Positions 37,818 through 50,648 of a stretch of 64,000 nt of DNA are shown here, piece by piece (the stretch's first letter is position 1; every line of letters begins with the position of its first letter). The stretch is from Viscum album (taxonomy: Eukaryota; Streptophyta; Magnoliopsida; Santalales; Viscaceae). The translations under genes and the position numbers were made by a program. A model generated the notes under the pieces. It was not told the DNA's origin, ran no database searches, and saw only the letters and a program-made list of their open reading frames with translations. The stretch is taken from assembly GCA_963277665.1 (NCBI GenBank), contig OY728165.1:1153726050-1153790049 (forward strand), in the 5' to 3' direction.

Positions 37818-39734
37818 GTTGGAATCATAGGAAGGTTTTAGTTAACATTTAGAATATAGTATGATATTTATTTATTGAGATCCCTTGTAATATTTATAAA
37901 GGTGCTTCTATGAATTTTTATAGGGACAAGTATAAGAATTAGTCAAGGTATAGAAAAATATATTAGAGTTTTGGTAATTGATATTGAGAGTGGTTTAAAA
38001 GTAACTATATCCATGTTTGGATATTATTAGTGTATGTGGATCTGGAATAGAGGTACATTGTGGTAGTAACTCATAATAGGGCGTATTGAGAGGGAATAAA
38101 TCACAACTAGGTGCATGATAATGGTTATTTACTATACCCCTTATATGACATTCTCATGGGATGTACGTTGGAAATTTTCAAACACTTTATGAAATATAAT
38201 TCATGGTTTCAATAGATGATGACACTTAATTAACATCCATAAAACCAATGATTCATATATTAAAAATGATTTTTTATTGTTAAAAATCCTACATGCCATT
38301 TTAATGTTTATTTGGTTTCCAATTATGATTATCATTACTCAAACATTTATTTATGGGTTTAGTTAATGAAGGCAATCAAATGGAATTGAGTTAATGTTGA
38401 TTTAGATAGATAATTTTACGATGAGAATCTATATATGATGAGGACTGTAGTGAATGATATTTTGATTAATCCTAATCATTTACCACTAAACATGATTAAC
38501 AATGTCAACCTTAACCAAATTTTAAACTCACTAAAGATGAGAAAGATAAATTTTGGTGATTGTTTGGGTAGTGGAAACCATTAAGGAAGGAATATTTAGT
38601 TTTTTATATGTAGAGAATTTGAGAAGAAGCACTCATGGGGTTGTCTCATAGGAATGAGAAGATGTATTTGTTATAGAAAAAAAACACAATGTATTTAATT
38701 GAAAAAGAAAGAAATGCAATTTTATGTTAACACAAAGTATGGGAATATTGGTCTCCCAAAAGAATAACCACATTATTAATGTTTAAACTCTATAAATTAT
38801 TAGAATTATAAATATTGATTTACTTTTGGGAATGTTCAGAACGGGAATCAACATGGTTGTATGAGTAATGGTTAAATTGTAGATGTTAAAGAGGCTACAA
38901 ATGACAAGCCAAACATCGGAGGTATTACAGAATAAGATTATGAAGCCTAGTGAATCGATAATTATGAGGTGGAATAATTAAAGTGATTATGTATTGTAAT
39001 TACATAAACATTTTATAAGACTCATGTAATATATAGATTTTTAATTATAATTTTTCATTATGGATATCAAAGAATATAATTAATAATACCATTGAAATAG
39101 AAAATTGATTTAATGGAAATTTTATAATTTATAGAAAATACATGATTATTGGAACTTAACCCTTAATATGTTCCAGAGGAAGTGAAAATGGTGTTTATTT
39201 GAGATAAACAGATTATTGATATATATGAAGTAAAATAGATAGTACTGATAACCTCATAATTGATGAAGGATTTGATTGAAGTGTAGTTTATATTATAATT
39301 GGTAGCTTTTATAAAAATATTGTATCTATGTAATTTATCAAATAATATATGGTTTTATTTCAATGAAATGTTTTCCTAATATCATAATTTCTTATAAAAT
39401 CGATTACCTTATTCATTCCTCTTGGGTTTATCATTTCGTGATAATTATCCTTTTATGGATTTTCCTATTTATTATGATCAATAATCTATATCATTGCCCA
39501 TAATTTTTTATGTTATCCTTATATTTGAATTTCATAACTTCCCACTTATGTTATTTTATTTTGAATACTTGTATGTGTTATTTGAGATAAATATCACACT
39601 TGCCTATCTATTTTTCAAGATGATTTTTATGAACCCTTAAAAAGATGAGTCTTTCTATGATGGAATTTTGAAATGTTAAAAACATAACAATGAAGAATAA
39701 TATTTAGGGAAAAATTATTTTATGTTGGGTAAAA
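37818..39734 (+). other. LARD2 internal region, no gag or pol
   Basis: 1917 bases between the LTRs. A decayed primer site (TGGAATCATAGG, 37820-37831) follows the 5' LTR. The text GGATATTATTAGTGTATGTG and GAATAGAGGTACATTG resembles the LARD1 internal region near 15720. No pol motif was seen. The polypurine tract before 39735 is not well preserved. Confidence 0.65.
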
Positions 39735-41611
39735 TGTAACACCCATGGATTTTTTAAAATATATTTTTTCAAATGAATTTAATAATTTCAATATTTTTCA
39801 ATACATGTAACACAAGCATTATCATACATTACATGAAACACTATCATTAAATGAAACATATCATATTATTAAAAAATTGTTATATATTTTTCATGAACTA
39901 TAAATTGGAATTAAGGATATGAAAAATAAAAAACTAAATTAATAAATATATTGTTTACACAAGTATATAAAATGAATTTTTTGACCAATTAATTTAAATT
40001 TTATATAAATAAACATTTTGAAGATAAAGGAAATATTGATCAAGAAAAATAATTTTATTTAATCAAACGTGTTTTGATTTTATAAATTAAAACCAAATTT
40101 TATATGAAATAATTTTTAAGAAAATTCTAATATATATATTCAATAAACTATTTAAAAATCATGTTATTTGATTTATAGAAAGTGGATTAGAATTAATTTT
40201 ATTTTATGCATAAAAATATATTTTTCTAAAATGTCATTTTGTCAGCTTTTTACACTCTTATTTTGAATTTTTTTGAATATTTAAAAGATATATGACAAAA
40301 TAAATGTATTTATTTTTAAATAATTATATCATATTTATATTGGGGTAATGTTTTTATAATTTTCTGAAATTATAAAATTTTTTATGAATAGTGTAAAATA
40401 ATGATTTTTTATTCAAAATTTCAATTTAATTTAAATTATTTAAACTGATAAACCATTTTTTAAATGGATTTAAATTAAAATATTATGAATTATTTATATA
40501 TTAATTTAATTTATTACATTTTAATCATTTTAATATTAAATTTTAATATGAATATTTTGTAATCCATTTGACATTTTATCATTGAAAAAATAATTTTTAT
40601 CACATAAATGACTTAAATTTTAAATAAAAATTATAATAATTTATGCGAATGGAATTAGAAAACATGTGTTAAAAGATTCAAATCATAATAATATGTTTTA
40701 TAAAATACGTTCATATTATTTGTTTTCCAAAATTGAATAATGAAACACTAAAAATTAATTACCTTGAATATGTTAAAAATAACATGAATGGGGGTTCAAC
40801 TATAATAAAAATAGAAGAAATGACCTAAAAACATGTCTGAAATAAATTTTGGGACATATATTAACTATATAATGACTATTTATCTATCTTAATCCTTTTT
40901 ATGACTTTTAGATTGATAAAAATATCAATACACCATTTTCATTTCAAAAAATTAAATGTGTGCCACTCACCACACAAAGAAATACCAAACCTATCATCTC
41001 TTTTAAAACCATAAAAACATATTGGATAAGAAAATGACTATCCAAATCCATTTCCAAAACCCATACCCTCATACTAGAATCCTTTGTTTTTGAATAATTA
41101 AAACCTTTTAATATATTTGATGAAAACCTAAGGAGGATACCTAAAGAAGGGTTGACGTTCTTAAAGGATATTTTGTATTTTATTTCTTCATCCAACTCCA
41201 TAAATTATTACTAATACATATTAACATAATAAAATAAGTATATTAAATATACTTATATGTTTTTACATAAATTTAATTACCTATTACCATCTCCAATTCA
41301 ATTTAATGTGTCCAGAAATCACAATTCAAGTGTGTGGAAGCTACTGCTTCATGAATCGATGTCATTCATTTTTCCAGTACCACCTCTCATGGTTAGGTAT
41401 AAAGACTGATATAAAGTATAAATATTATTCAGTATTATAATTATACACAGGTAGTCATTATATCCAATATAACATTTTGACTTTCCATTCTTTAGGGGAT
41501 ATGATAACATTGTTCTTGTGTATGACCGAATTCTAACTCATAGAGCAGTACAATTAATTTCAACTAATGGTTTAAATTGAAGGTAATAAAAATGAATTTA
41601 ATTAATATATG
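39735..41611 (+). repeat. LARD2 3' LTR, left part, interrupted by element D
   Basis: It starts TGTAACACCC and is collinear with 33116-34960: AAAAAATTAAATGTGTGCC against AAAAAATTAGAAGTGTGAC, CCTAAGGAGGATACCTAAAG against CCTAAGGAGGATACTCAAAG, and the unit core near 41335. Similarity stops near 41570-41611, where element D begins. The remaining 2.8 kb should lie beyond the window, after the 3' LTR of D. Confidence 0.75.
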
Positions 41612-44600
41612 TGTAATGTTATACTCTATCCTGAACTATTACATTTCTGGTTTTCAGTTGTTGGAGATTTTTGGAGGTGTTTGTGGGTGTTTTCGTGGGA
41701 GTTGGAGGAAGAAAAATGTTTGTGTAGGGCTTGCATGTCATATAAATAGAGAGAACAATGTAAATCCTAGTTTAATTAAATTATCTCGTTTCTTCATCTC
41801 ATTTAATATTTTTGGGGTTTTAAATATAAAAAAATGAATTGAGAAAGGCTTTTAGAGGAATCTAACCACGAGGCACTTCATGACATGAAAAATGATTCCA
41901 CGTTGTGTAATCCTCCAATGATATAAATTTATAAGTATCATTTATCCACCTAGGTTGTAAACATATATGGATACAATGACTCTACCGTGACCCCTGGTGA
42001 CCTGGCGAACCCTCCTAAACATTTCAATGTTTCCTAAACCTAGTTTTGATTCCTAGATTCTATCTTCCAATAAATAATAATACAACTTGGATCAATGGGG
42101 TTTTCTTTCTCCTTTTTTCAGTTTCATCTAGATTGACCTTCTTTTACTCCTATTATGTTCACCATTTTACGGAGGATGATCAACTGTGATTCAAATGGGG
42201 TTATCATCATTTATTTTGTAGCGCTGGTATTGTAGAATCCTTGGATGGATGAATATCATGTGGCATAAGGGTTCAGAGATATTTTGAGTGTTACATTCTC
42301 ATGTGAAGAACATTGACACCATTTTTAGATAGTTTTTTCATTCATCCATCCTATTTCTGCGTCATACAGAGTGGAAATAATAATTTTTTACTAGTGAATA
42401 TAGTTGAATATGGATTTAAAAAGTTAATTGAAATGGTTTATGATAAATATATATGGGGTTGTAAATATGTCACTTGATACTACATTTTTATTATTTATTA
42501 TTGATATTTAGATTTTAATGGGATAACTACCCCCTAAAAATCATCAACTTTGGTATAATTTGTTTGTGAACTAAATAATTTATGGAATGCATGTTGTTCA
42601 TTTATGGTTGGACACTTATATATGTAAATTGGTCAATCATGTATATTCAACTAATGAATGGATTATTTATGATCATATAGTTTTTCTGATAACCCCCAAA
42701 TTGACAAGTGAAATTAAATAATGGAAGCCTTGTTAAATCAATAATTTGGTTTTTCCGTAGTACATGGGGTGTTGTGAAGTGTGTGTTTGTTCTATTTTGT
42801 GTTGTAATATGGTTTTGATCACAGTTGTGTGTTGAGGGATGGCTAGGGTGTTTTAATGTAATCTCTGAACAAGGGATTTAATGTGGGATAGATGAGAATT
42901 ATTGTTTATTAGGGCTGCAGACTAGTTTTGTTGTAATGTGTAAAAAGATATGGTTGTGAGTTAGGGGTTGGTTGCATTGATATGTGATCATTGAGAGATG
43001 ATTTTGAATAGGGATAGTAGAGTTTTTATGGGTAATTCCACTAGAGTTTAGTAACATTCATAATTCCTAACCCCGTCTCTAAAGAACATGGTATGATGTG
43101 TTTTTAATTTTAATACATGTTAATAATTTAACATAACTCTTTTTCTTCTCAACTAATCTTATATTTTTTTATTTGTTTCATGATAGATAGTGGTCTCAGT
43201 AGCGATGGATGAGAAAATAATCATTTAATAATTTTTGAAAGTCTTGAGTTGGTTTTGGATAATTGAATATAAATGTATTATGAAATATTATGAAAGGCTG
43301 TTAAACATGGGGAAAATGTGAATCCACAGTAGTTTATCAGGATCTTCACCTTCTGCAATGATTTATTAGGATATTTATAATTGCATTTAGAGGTAGAATC
43401 AATTTTATTATTATTATGGGGTGATTTATATATGAGAACCCATAGTTTGGGCTATAGTTCTTAGTATCTTGTATGTATATAATTTTATTTTTCATTTGAT
43501 TTGTATATGAACCCAACCCTATTTGTGCACATTATACATGACACAACCGTCGTCCATCAGGAGGGTTTCATTCGCAAACATCATGGTGGGAGGATAGATG
43601 GATGACCTCCCCCCCCCTTTTCAAATCCCTCTTTAGGGTGGTGGTATCCCATGATTCATCAAGAGGGTTATTATGTGGTGTGATGCCTGGGGGTGTGCAT
43701 GTGTGTTTTCGTTCCCTGGTGTATTTAGGATGATTTTTTTTTGATTTACCAGGTTTCTTTGGGAGGACATGTGTTTTGATATTCCTTAATTCCTTAGGAT
43801 AAGGTTAGGTTTATGGCCCATGTGCATATAGAAGATATGTACTATGGTTTGTGGACAAGTGTATGCGGGTTGGATGTGTTATGATTCATGGTACATGTGT
43901 CTATGGGTGGAATTCGATGTGTTTTGTGGCCTACGTGTTTGTGGGATGGTTGTGACCTTGTATCATTGGAAAATGATGGATCACATGGATATATGTCGTT
44001 AGGGTGTGAGAGAGACTAATTTGTGGGAAAGTGGTGCAGAGTACCATAACATCAAGGTGGTTTACTTATATTACATAAATGACTTACATTTATTGGTGCA
44101 TGTCGCATGGTGAGTTTGGGATGTTTAGTAAATTTGTTAGGTGATGTTGGTTTATACTGTTTTCTCACTTAATCATTAGCATTCTCCCATCATATGTGCA
44201 CAAGATAATTTGTTTTTTTACTGAGTAAACATATATACTCACCAAATGAATATAAAATGAATATCATCATTCTAGGAGGATATTGTGTACCATGTCAGGG
44301 GTTAGAATCTCGGGCTTTGGGATAGTTTTTCTGTCTCAACTTTATCTTGGTTTTGGGTATTTTATGTTGGAGTTTTATTTTATTTGCACGAGTCCTATTT
44401 TAAACATTCATGTGGGATGTCTTTTGGATTTAATTTATTTATATCATTGACTTTTTAATCTATGGGATGTTTTACCTCATGATAATATTTCCATTAATGA
44501 GTAATCCCTCCCATATATTGATATTTTTACACCAATGGTGATATTTTCCAACCTGAGGCCTATTTGAGTTAGGACTCGGGGGGGGGGGGACACAATCTCC

Positions 44601-44650
44601 CTTTCATTGTTACCGTCCCAGGAGGGGAATCCTTAGAGGGAAGGGTTCAT
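41612..44650 (+). repeat. element D (Ty3/gypsy) 5' LTR
   Basis: The start TGTAATGTTATACTCTATCC followed by TTTCTGGTTTTCAG matches the start of the right LTR at 63736 (TGTAATGGTCCATGCCATCC, TTTCTAGTTTTTTG). AGGGCTTGCATGTCATATAA matches AGGGCTTACATGTTGTGTAA near 63850. A TATA box (TATAAATAG) lies at 41741. The end is set only by the primer site at 44658, so the last bases are uncertain. Some middle blocks resemble element C LTR text read on the minus strand, so C and D may be related. Confidence 0.75.
41741..41749 (+). promoter_or_regulatory. TATA box of the element D LTR
   Basis: TATAAATAG, about 130 bases after the LTR start, in good position for a short U3 promoter. Confidence 0.6.
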
Positions 44651-44657
44651 GAAAAAA

Positions 44658-44669
44658 TGGTATCAAAAT
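44658..44669 (+). other. element D primer-binding site
   Basis: TGGTATCAAAAT matches the first nine bases of the initiator-Met primer site apart from one base. It stands directly upstream of the gag zone. Confidence 0.7.
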
Positions 44670-46599
44670 TGATTGCTAATAGATAAGATATTGTTTTAAG
44701 TTAGTAATAGTTACAAAATCATGGCATGGTAGTAAAACAAAGTCAAGTCATCTAATTGTCTGACATAGTCTAGGGAAGACTAACAAGGAAATGGGATTTA
44801 AGAGCCCCCCAAGATCAGATGAAAATACTAGCCTACCAAAAACCTATTGTGGGTACATTATTTGTTTGTTAGTGACCATAGGAAAGGTACATGCATTATA
44901 ATGGCTGGTGTTATTAATTTAATTTGGTTGTTTTGGGAATGTTAAAATTGATAAAATGAGTAAATTGAATTACTTTTTTTAATTAAATTCAATACTACCC
45001 GGGCTTAGGAAGTCCTTGTTTTCCATTTATCTATGGATCATGGTCATCGTTTTCATGTATATCATGTAGTGGAGGTTTAGTTGGATTATCTGGTTGATCA
45101 ATGGATGGTTGATCCATTTTAGGATGATAACCATTGTCAAATGAAGTCGTGCTATTTCTAGTGGTAGGGTTTAAGGATTTTTGATGGTAGCGTTTTTGAT
45201 ATGGATATAGATAGATGGCCTGAGAAGGTTGAGATCATCATTAATTTGATCTGGGCCCTAATGGAGTACTGGATTACTTTGGATATCAGCTAGATGTTGG
45301 GAGCTATGTGTCAAGGGAAGATGTTGTATCTGGAGGGATAGAAATAGGTTGTTCTTTTTTGGGTCGACTTTGAGATGGAGTTATGAGCTGAGTTCTTATC
45401 ATCAATCTTGAAGGATGAGATGAGGTTAGAGCTACTCTCCCTTCAATAAGGTATTATATCAGTGTAAGAGATGGGGATCATGATTATGTATCACCATTGT
45501 TTTTCACCAGATCTATTTCCATATGAGGAGTCTTGGGCAAGACATCTTGAGGAGGCACTTCATCCTTTATCCCATATGTAGATACTATTTTAATTTAAAC
45601 AATGTATCAGGGGGTTAACAAGATAGTTATGGTGATTAAGAAAATGAAATCATGAGGAGTTTTACCGTGATATGGGGTATATAAATGTTCTTTGACAGTT
45701 ATATATTCAAGAAACAGATCTTAGGAGACAAGAACGATGAGGTTTTGACATGTAGTGAGTCATCCATAGTGGCTTAAATTATGTCCACTTTATGGCATAG
45801 GTTTTTGTGATTTTACTAGGGTTTTTATGAAAAAAAATGTTTTGGATTTAGAGATCATTTCCAAGGATAGTTCCCAGTATTTCTTTGAGCCATGTTTGGT
45901 GGTGGTGGACCTTTTTAGTGCTGACCATTGTAGTTTTTGGTAGTCATGGCATTTCAGTAGTAGGGGAAATTGGCTCATGATCCATAGATAAGAGATAGAG
46001 AAACTATAGGATGAACATAATAATTTCCTCATGTTCATCGTCCTCGACCCAGACATAGTCAAAGACGTGGTCTTCAAAATAGGGGTAGATAAGTTAGTCA
46101 TGGTCAATCACATGTAGTGGAAAAAACAATTCTAGAGGGTCTATATATCGTCATAGGTTTGATTAGTTTGTTTAGAACCCTTGTATTTTACATTTTGATT
46201 TTGGAGCACAACACAACTTTGTTTCACCAACTCTTTCCCATTATCTGGGACTAGATATAAAGAGGCATACCATGGACGAGGTGTTGACTATTCCACTCAG
46301 AGCCTAGACCAACATGTCTGACGTGTGTTGTGGGTGTAGTCTAAAGATGGGACCACATTAGCCCCATGGAGATCATATCTATTTATAGATACAACCATAT
46401 CTTTCATCCTCGATATCAAATGGTTGTATTTTATATGTTTTGTTATCAACCGATTTTGGAGGATAGTCATGTTTTCAGATGTGGATGGCAAGTATGTTGT
46501 TTTCATTGGTGAGCATTGTGGTCTGTTGGGTAGTCGGCATGTGGAACCCTTACCTTTTTCTTGGGTGATAATTTAGTGTACATACCAGTCACTATGATG
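44670..46599 (+). pseudogene. element D gag and protease remnant
   Basis: The zone lies between the primer site and RT. Near 46195-46260 the plus strand reads a protease active-site-like stretch ending SGAQHNFVSPTL, resembling the DSGATHSF block of plant Ty3/gypsy proteases. The gag part is too decayed for domain limits. Minus-strand frames at 45790-46107 and 46297-46506 are antisense chance frames. Confidence 0.6.
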
Positions 46600-47051
46600 G
46601 TAGTGGATTCTAAATTTGTTAGGGAGTTACTATATGTTTTCCCCATGAAGTTTGTGATGCTACCCCATCAATGTGATGTTTAGTTTAGGATATAATAACA
46701 GCATGGAATAGATCAAATTTTGATGGATCCATATCAGATAAAACATTATTATATGTGGGAGTTTAGGATTCAGATTGATGATCTGATGTAGGAGGGTTTT
46801 TTTCTGGCCTATTTTGCCACCATGGGGTTCTCTAATGTTCTTTGAAAGGAAGGTGGATTATGGTATAGGGTTTTTTTATAAACTATTGGACGTTGAACCA
46901 AGTAATATTCATGAACTGTAACCCCTTATGAAGATAGATGATATTTTCAACTGGCTGAGAGGAGAATGTTGGTTTTTTATGATAGATCTATGATCTATAT
47001 ATCACTTGTTAAGGGTGAAATTAGAAGATATCCCAAAGACTTATTTTAGTT
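46600..47051 (+). pseudogene. element D reverse transcriptase, upstream half
   Basis: In broken frames it reads FRIQIDDL, then a KK-(D/E)-G-like block at 46850, then DDIFNWL-like, VFYDRS and RRYPKD. These are the FVKKKDG, IDDLFDQL, FSKIDLRSG and IPKTAF steps of Ty3/gypsy RT. Many stops and several length changes break it. The domain stops at 47051, next to the Sirevirus insertion. Confidence 0.75.
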
Positions 47052-47056
47052 GTATG
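47052..47056. other. target-site duplication GTATG (left)
   Basis: GTATG precedes the LTR start TGTTGGG and recurs at 56125-56129 after the LTR end. Confidence 0.93.
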
Positions 47057-47341
47057 TGTTGGGAAAAAATCCCTCAAAGTAACATTGCAGTATTTTAGGG
47101 TTGATTGTGTTTGTTGACAAAGAAGGTTTCCATGGAGAATTGTCGAGTTCCTGAGAAGTTGTTGACATTCCATGTTGACAAAGAACTATGACAAAGGAAA
47201 TGACGATCTGGAGGGGGTACAAAATAGCAGTACAAGGTGGCGCCGTTTCCCAGTGTTTTCCAAATTTATTGGCCTGAAAATCGCCAATGGAAAATAGAGT
47301 GATATGTTTTTGGCAATGGTTGAGGAGAGATAAATGAAGGA

Positions 47342-48060
47342 GGTGCGCGGAAACATTAAGCGTGGTGCGCAAAACTAGCGGGTTGTGCGAAATCTTGAAG
47401 TGTGGCGTGCAAAACAGCGGGTTGCGCGAAATTGTATTTCACGCAAAAGATGTTTCAAGGACGAAAACTTGATAATCGGTAAAGGCATGAGGCGCGCGAA
47501 ATTTTGGAGGCGTGCACGAAAAATTGAAGTGGCACGCGAAATAGCGGATGAATTATTTCGCGCAAAAGATGTTTCGAGGTCCGAAACTCAGAAAATGGCA
47601 AAGGCATGAGCTGCGCGAAATTATGGAGCAGTGCGCGGAAAATGTTTGTGCGCGGAAGATTTGTCTTTCGCGATCAAAGTGGATTACGCGCTCAAGGAGG
47701 GTTTTTCGCGCGGGGTCGATCTTGCCTATAAATATGAAGTGACCCTCTTCCATTCAGAAGAGTTCAAGACATAGAAAATACCAGAGCTCTGGTGCGCGAA
47801 ATTGAAGTCAGAATGGGTGTTGCACGTAAACTTAAAGTTTGCGCATAAAGTCAGTTGTTGCGTGAAAAGCTAAGGCTGCGCAGAAAGTTGGTGTTGGCGT
47901 GTAAAAGGAAGGTTGCGTGAAAAGTGGATACCGCGCAAAAGCAGTCAATTGTGCGCAAGGTAGTTTCCAGGCTGCGCGTAATATTTGGAGGTTGCGCGAA
48001 AAATGAATTTCGCACAAACCATAGAAATTGCGCGCAAGACACCGAAAGGGTTGCGCGTAA
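47342..48060. promoter_or_regulatory. array of about 30 TGCGCGAAA / TTTCGCGCA motifs in the 5' LTR
   Basis: About 30 copies or near copies of a CG-rich word recur about every 24 bases in both directions. Seven are exact TTTCGCGC or its reverse complement: 47424, 47494, 47556, 47613, 47704, 47794 and 47994. TTTCGCGC fits the E2F/DP consensus TTTSSCGC known from plants and animals. Others are one or two transitions away (GTGCGAAA, CACGCAAAA), as expected for CG decay. The array spans the TATA box, so it covers both promoter and leader. Binding is an inference. Confidence 0.7.
47727..47734 (+). promoter_or_regulatory. TATA box of the Sirevirus LTR
   Basis: TATAAATA within CTTGCCTATAAATATGAAG. 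It is conserved in the 3' LTR at 55207-55214. The start of transcription is expected near 47760. Confidence 0.75.
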
Positions 48061-48648
48061 AAACTGAGGTTGCCCGGTACATCCGGTGCGAAGTGAGATT
48101 CATCTACGGGTGAAAGTTGGACTTCAACAGAGCATCTATATACAGAGGAAGATGTATTCCTTCATGAAAATGAAGAGACCTACAGGTCTATAAACTGTGA
48201 GTGGATTCCATCCAAGAGCAGTGAGCTTAAGAAGAGGAAGAAGGTGATCCTCTCCACCGGCAGTGAGCCAGAGAGAGAGAAATAGAGAGTGACCCTTGGG
48301 AAAGCAGTGAGCTGACCCTAAACATTGTAAAGGCAGTGAGCCTGGGCATAGAAGTGATCTAGCCTGAACCTTGTAATCCACAGCGAGTGAAGATTAGTGG
48401 AATTTGGTACGACCGGCAACCTGTCGGCGTATGCTCCTTGGACGTAGCCCTTAGCGGTGAACCAAGTAAAATTTTTGTGTCCTGCACTTGCTTTAATTTC
48501 TTTTTATATAGTGTAGCAGGAAAGAGATAGAAGATTGTTTTGCTTAATAGAAAAACAAGATCAGAACGGGCATTAATTTTTAATTAGTCATACCCTGATT
48601 CACCCCCCCCCCCCCTCTAAGGGTATTCATCCTAGTGGACCTAACAAG

Positions 48649-48660
48649 TGGTATCAGAGG
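48649..48660 (+). other. primer-binding site, initiator Met-tRNA
   Basis: TGGTATCAGAGG, two bases after the LTR, matches the initiator-Met-tRNA 3' end complement at eleven of twelve positions. Confidence 0.95.
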
Positions 48661-48686
48661 GAAGGTTGAAAGTTGTTCTTATCTCC

Positions 48687-50648
48687 ATGGAGTTAACCAA
48701 TCATAAAGGGATTCCGATATTCAACGGATATAATTTTCAGATATGGAAGAATCGGATGCAACACTACTTCCGATCCTTGGGAATGGATGTGTTTTCAGCA
48801 GCTCTGAATGGTATCACAGCTGATATTAATAGTGGTGCCTTATCAGAAGCTGAGCATAGAGAGTTGGATGCTGATTCCAAAGCAATCAATGCCTTGGGGG
48901 GAGCCCTTTCCAATCCAATATATACAAAGGTTATGTCATTTAAAACGTCACATTCCATGTTGGAAAAGCTTTTGAATATATATGAAGGGGATATAAAGGT
49001 CAGAGAGGCAAAGCTGCAGGTGTTGTGGAACAAATATGAAGATCTGAAAATGAACCCGAATGAGTCTGTTGACGCATTCTTTGACAGGGTAAACACTGTT
49101 GTAGAAGATATGCGAGGTCTTGGAGAATTCATTGAAGACATAAAGATCGTAAAGCGCATCTTGAGGAAACTTCCACCTCGGTTCAATCCGAAAGTTTCAG
49201 TACTAGAAGATAATGATCCAAAAGAGCTAACACTGGGCAACTTGCACAGTACCTTGGTTGCATATGAAATGAGGAATGATGATAATGAGGCTGTGGAAAA
49301 GGGGAAGTCCAAAGAAGTGGCATTTAAGGCCATGAAGAAGCTGAACATTGAAGATTCTCTGGAAGAAGAAGAGACAGATGAGGTAATGTCATTCCTCTCC
49401 TCAAATCATCAAAGATGAAAAGGAAAGTTCAAAGGGAAGCTTCCACTTGCTTGCTTTAGATGTGGAAAATTTGGTCATCTTGCTGCAAGGTGCCCCAAAA
49501 AGTTTCAAGAAGATAACGATGAAGATGAAGTTGAAATTCCCAAGAAGAAATATTCAGCCTATGTGAAAGGGAAGAAGCAGTCCAATAGAAATTTCTTCAA
49601 GAGGAAGAATCTTCTTCCACAAGAAATAGATAGTTCAGATGAGTCTGAGGATGAATAGGATGAGGAGTTTGAAAATTTTAAAGATCATAGACAAAATGCT
49701 ATGGTAGCGGTCGTCGGTAGTTATCAGGAAAAGGAAGATACTGACATTGGAGAAGAGGAAGAAGAAGTTGAAGGAAGAGTTGATATGGAAGTCGAATTGG
49801 AAGCATCTCTTGAAGAGATAGATGATTGGAGAGCCAAAACGAAGAAAGCCAATAAAGTGGTTCGTGATGCCAAACTCTATATGCAACAACAGGATGAAGA
49901 AAAGTCAGAACTGTTAGAAGAAATTGAAAGACTAAAATCCTTAACCCCAGAGTGCTCAGAAAATATTGCTGAGCATAAGCTTAAAATTGAGGAACCAAAG
50001 AAGGAAATTGATTTTTTGACTAACACAGGAAAGGAGCAGGTCAGACGTATCAATGAGCTTGAAGAAGAAGTGGTCAGTCTACGACGAAAAATGAAGGATC
50101 AAGAAAAACGCTTGACCCCCAATGTGATATCAGAGAAGCAGGCCATTCAGAAGACAGAAAAGATGAAAGAGGAGGCTCATAGTTCATCCGGAGTGAAGCA
50201 CCAAGAAAGCTCAAATGATAAGGTTGATTCGGGTCTTGATAAGAAACAAAAATCAGTGGCATTTAATGTCAGACCGCAAGCACCCGTTTCGAATTTGAAG
50301 GTTGATTTGGGCACAAAACAGAATCAGAATATTTATAGATCCCAAAGGGAAAATCGTAGTGCTGAAGTATCACGAAGGAATGTATCCTATATCAGGTGTT
50401 ATTGCTGTGGGAAAATAGGACATTCACAGTATGTGTGTTCCATAGCCAAGAGATATAGAAGGGAATGAGAACGGTTTTCCAGAATATATTTTGAAGGTCA
50501 CTGTTTTTGGTGCGGAGGATTTGGGCACATGGAAAGGTATTGTTCTTCGACCATTCAAAGAAATGTGCCAAAGTAGAATCAAAACACTCGCAAGCAGCAG
50601 GTCAATAAACCAACAGGTGAGTTAAAACTGCAGAATAGATTTGCGGCT
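48687..50648 (+). pseudogene. gag: gag of the Sirevirus element, broken by four stops
   Basis: The start is taken at ATG 48687 (MELTNHKG), because upstream codons in this frame overlap the primer site. The first 243 codons give a UBN2-type capsid region (FNGYNFQIWKNRM, LLNIYEGD, SVDAFFDRVN, RILRKLPPRF). The same frame then meets TGA 49416, TAG 49656, TGA 50466 and TAG 50574. Three CCHC zinc knuckles (CX2CX4HX4C) follow in this frame: near 49456 (CFRCGKFGHLAARC), 50396 (CYCCGKIGHSQYVC) and 50502 (CFWCGGFGHMERYC). Between the first and second lies an acidic, Glu/Lys-rich stretch of about 250 residues that looks like a coiled coil. Gag would form the particle and bind RNA. Two knuckles around a coiled coil are known in SIRE-type Gag; the third is unusual. 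Confidence 0.88.

Larger units (their letters stand above)
47057..48646 (+). repeat. Sirevirus 5' LTR
   Basis: It starts TGTTGGGAAA and ends GGACCTAACA, the usual TG...CA. A TATA box (TATAAATA) is at 47727-47734, placing U3 at about 47057-47755. From 47342 to 48060 it holds a dense array of CG-rich words. Close to the end is a run of 14 C (48602-48615). Confidence 0.95.

Noticed and set aside
39735..44650. A single 4.9-kb LTR ending at the primer site at 44658
   Set aside because: Similarity to the LARD2 5' LTR stops near 41570, and the sequence from 41612 matches the start of a different LTR at 63736. Two elements explain it better.
47385..48042. Several 60-75-codon frames in the 5' LTR on both strands, with copies in the 3' LTR
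   Set aside because: They arise from the CG-rich motif array; both strands show similar repetitive frames and no family is recognised.
48764..49348. 194-codon minus-strand open frame
   Set aside because: Antisense shadow of the Sirevirus gag, explained by codon bias of the sense frame.
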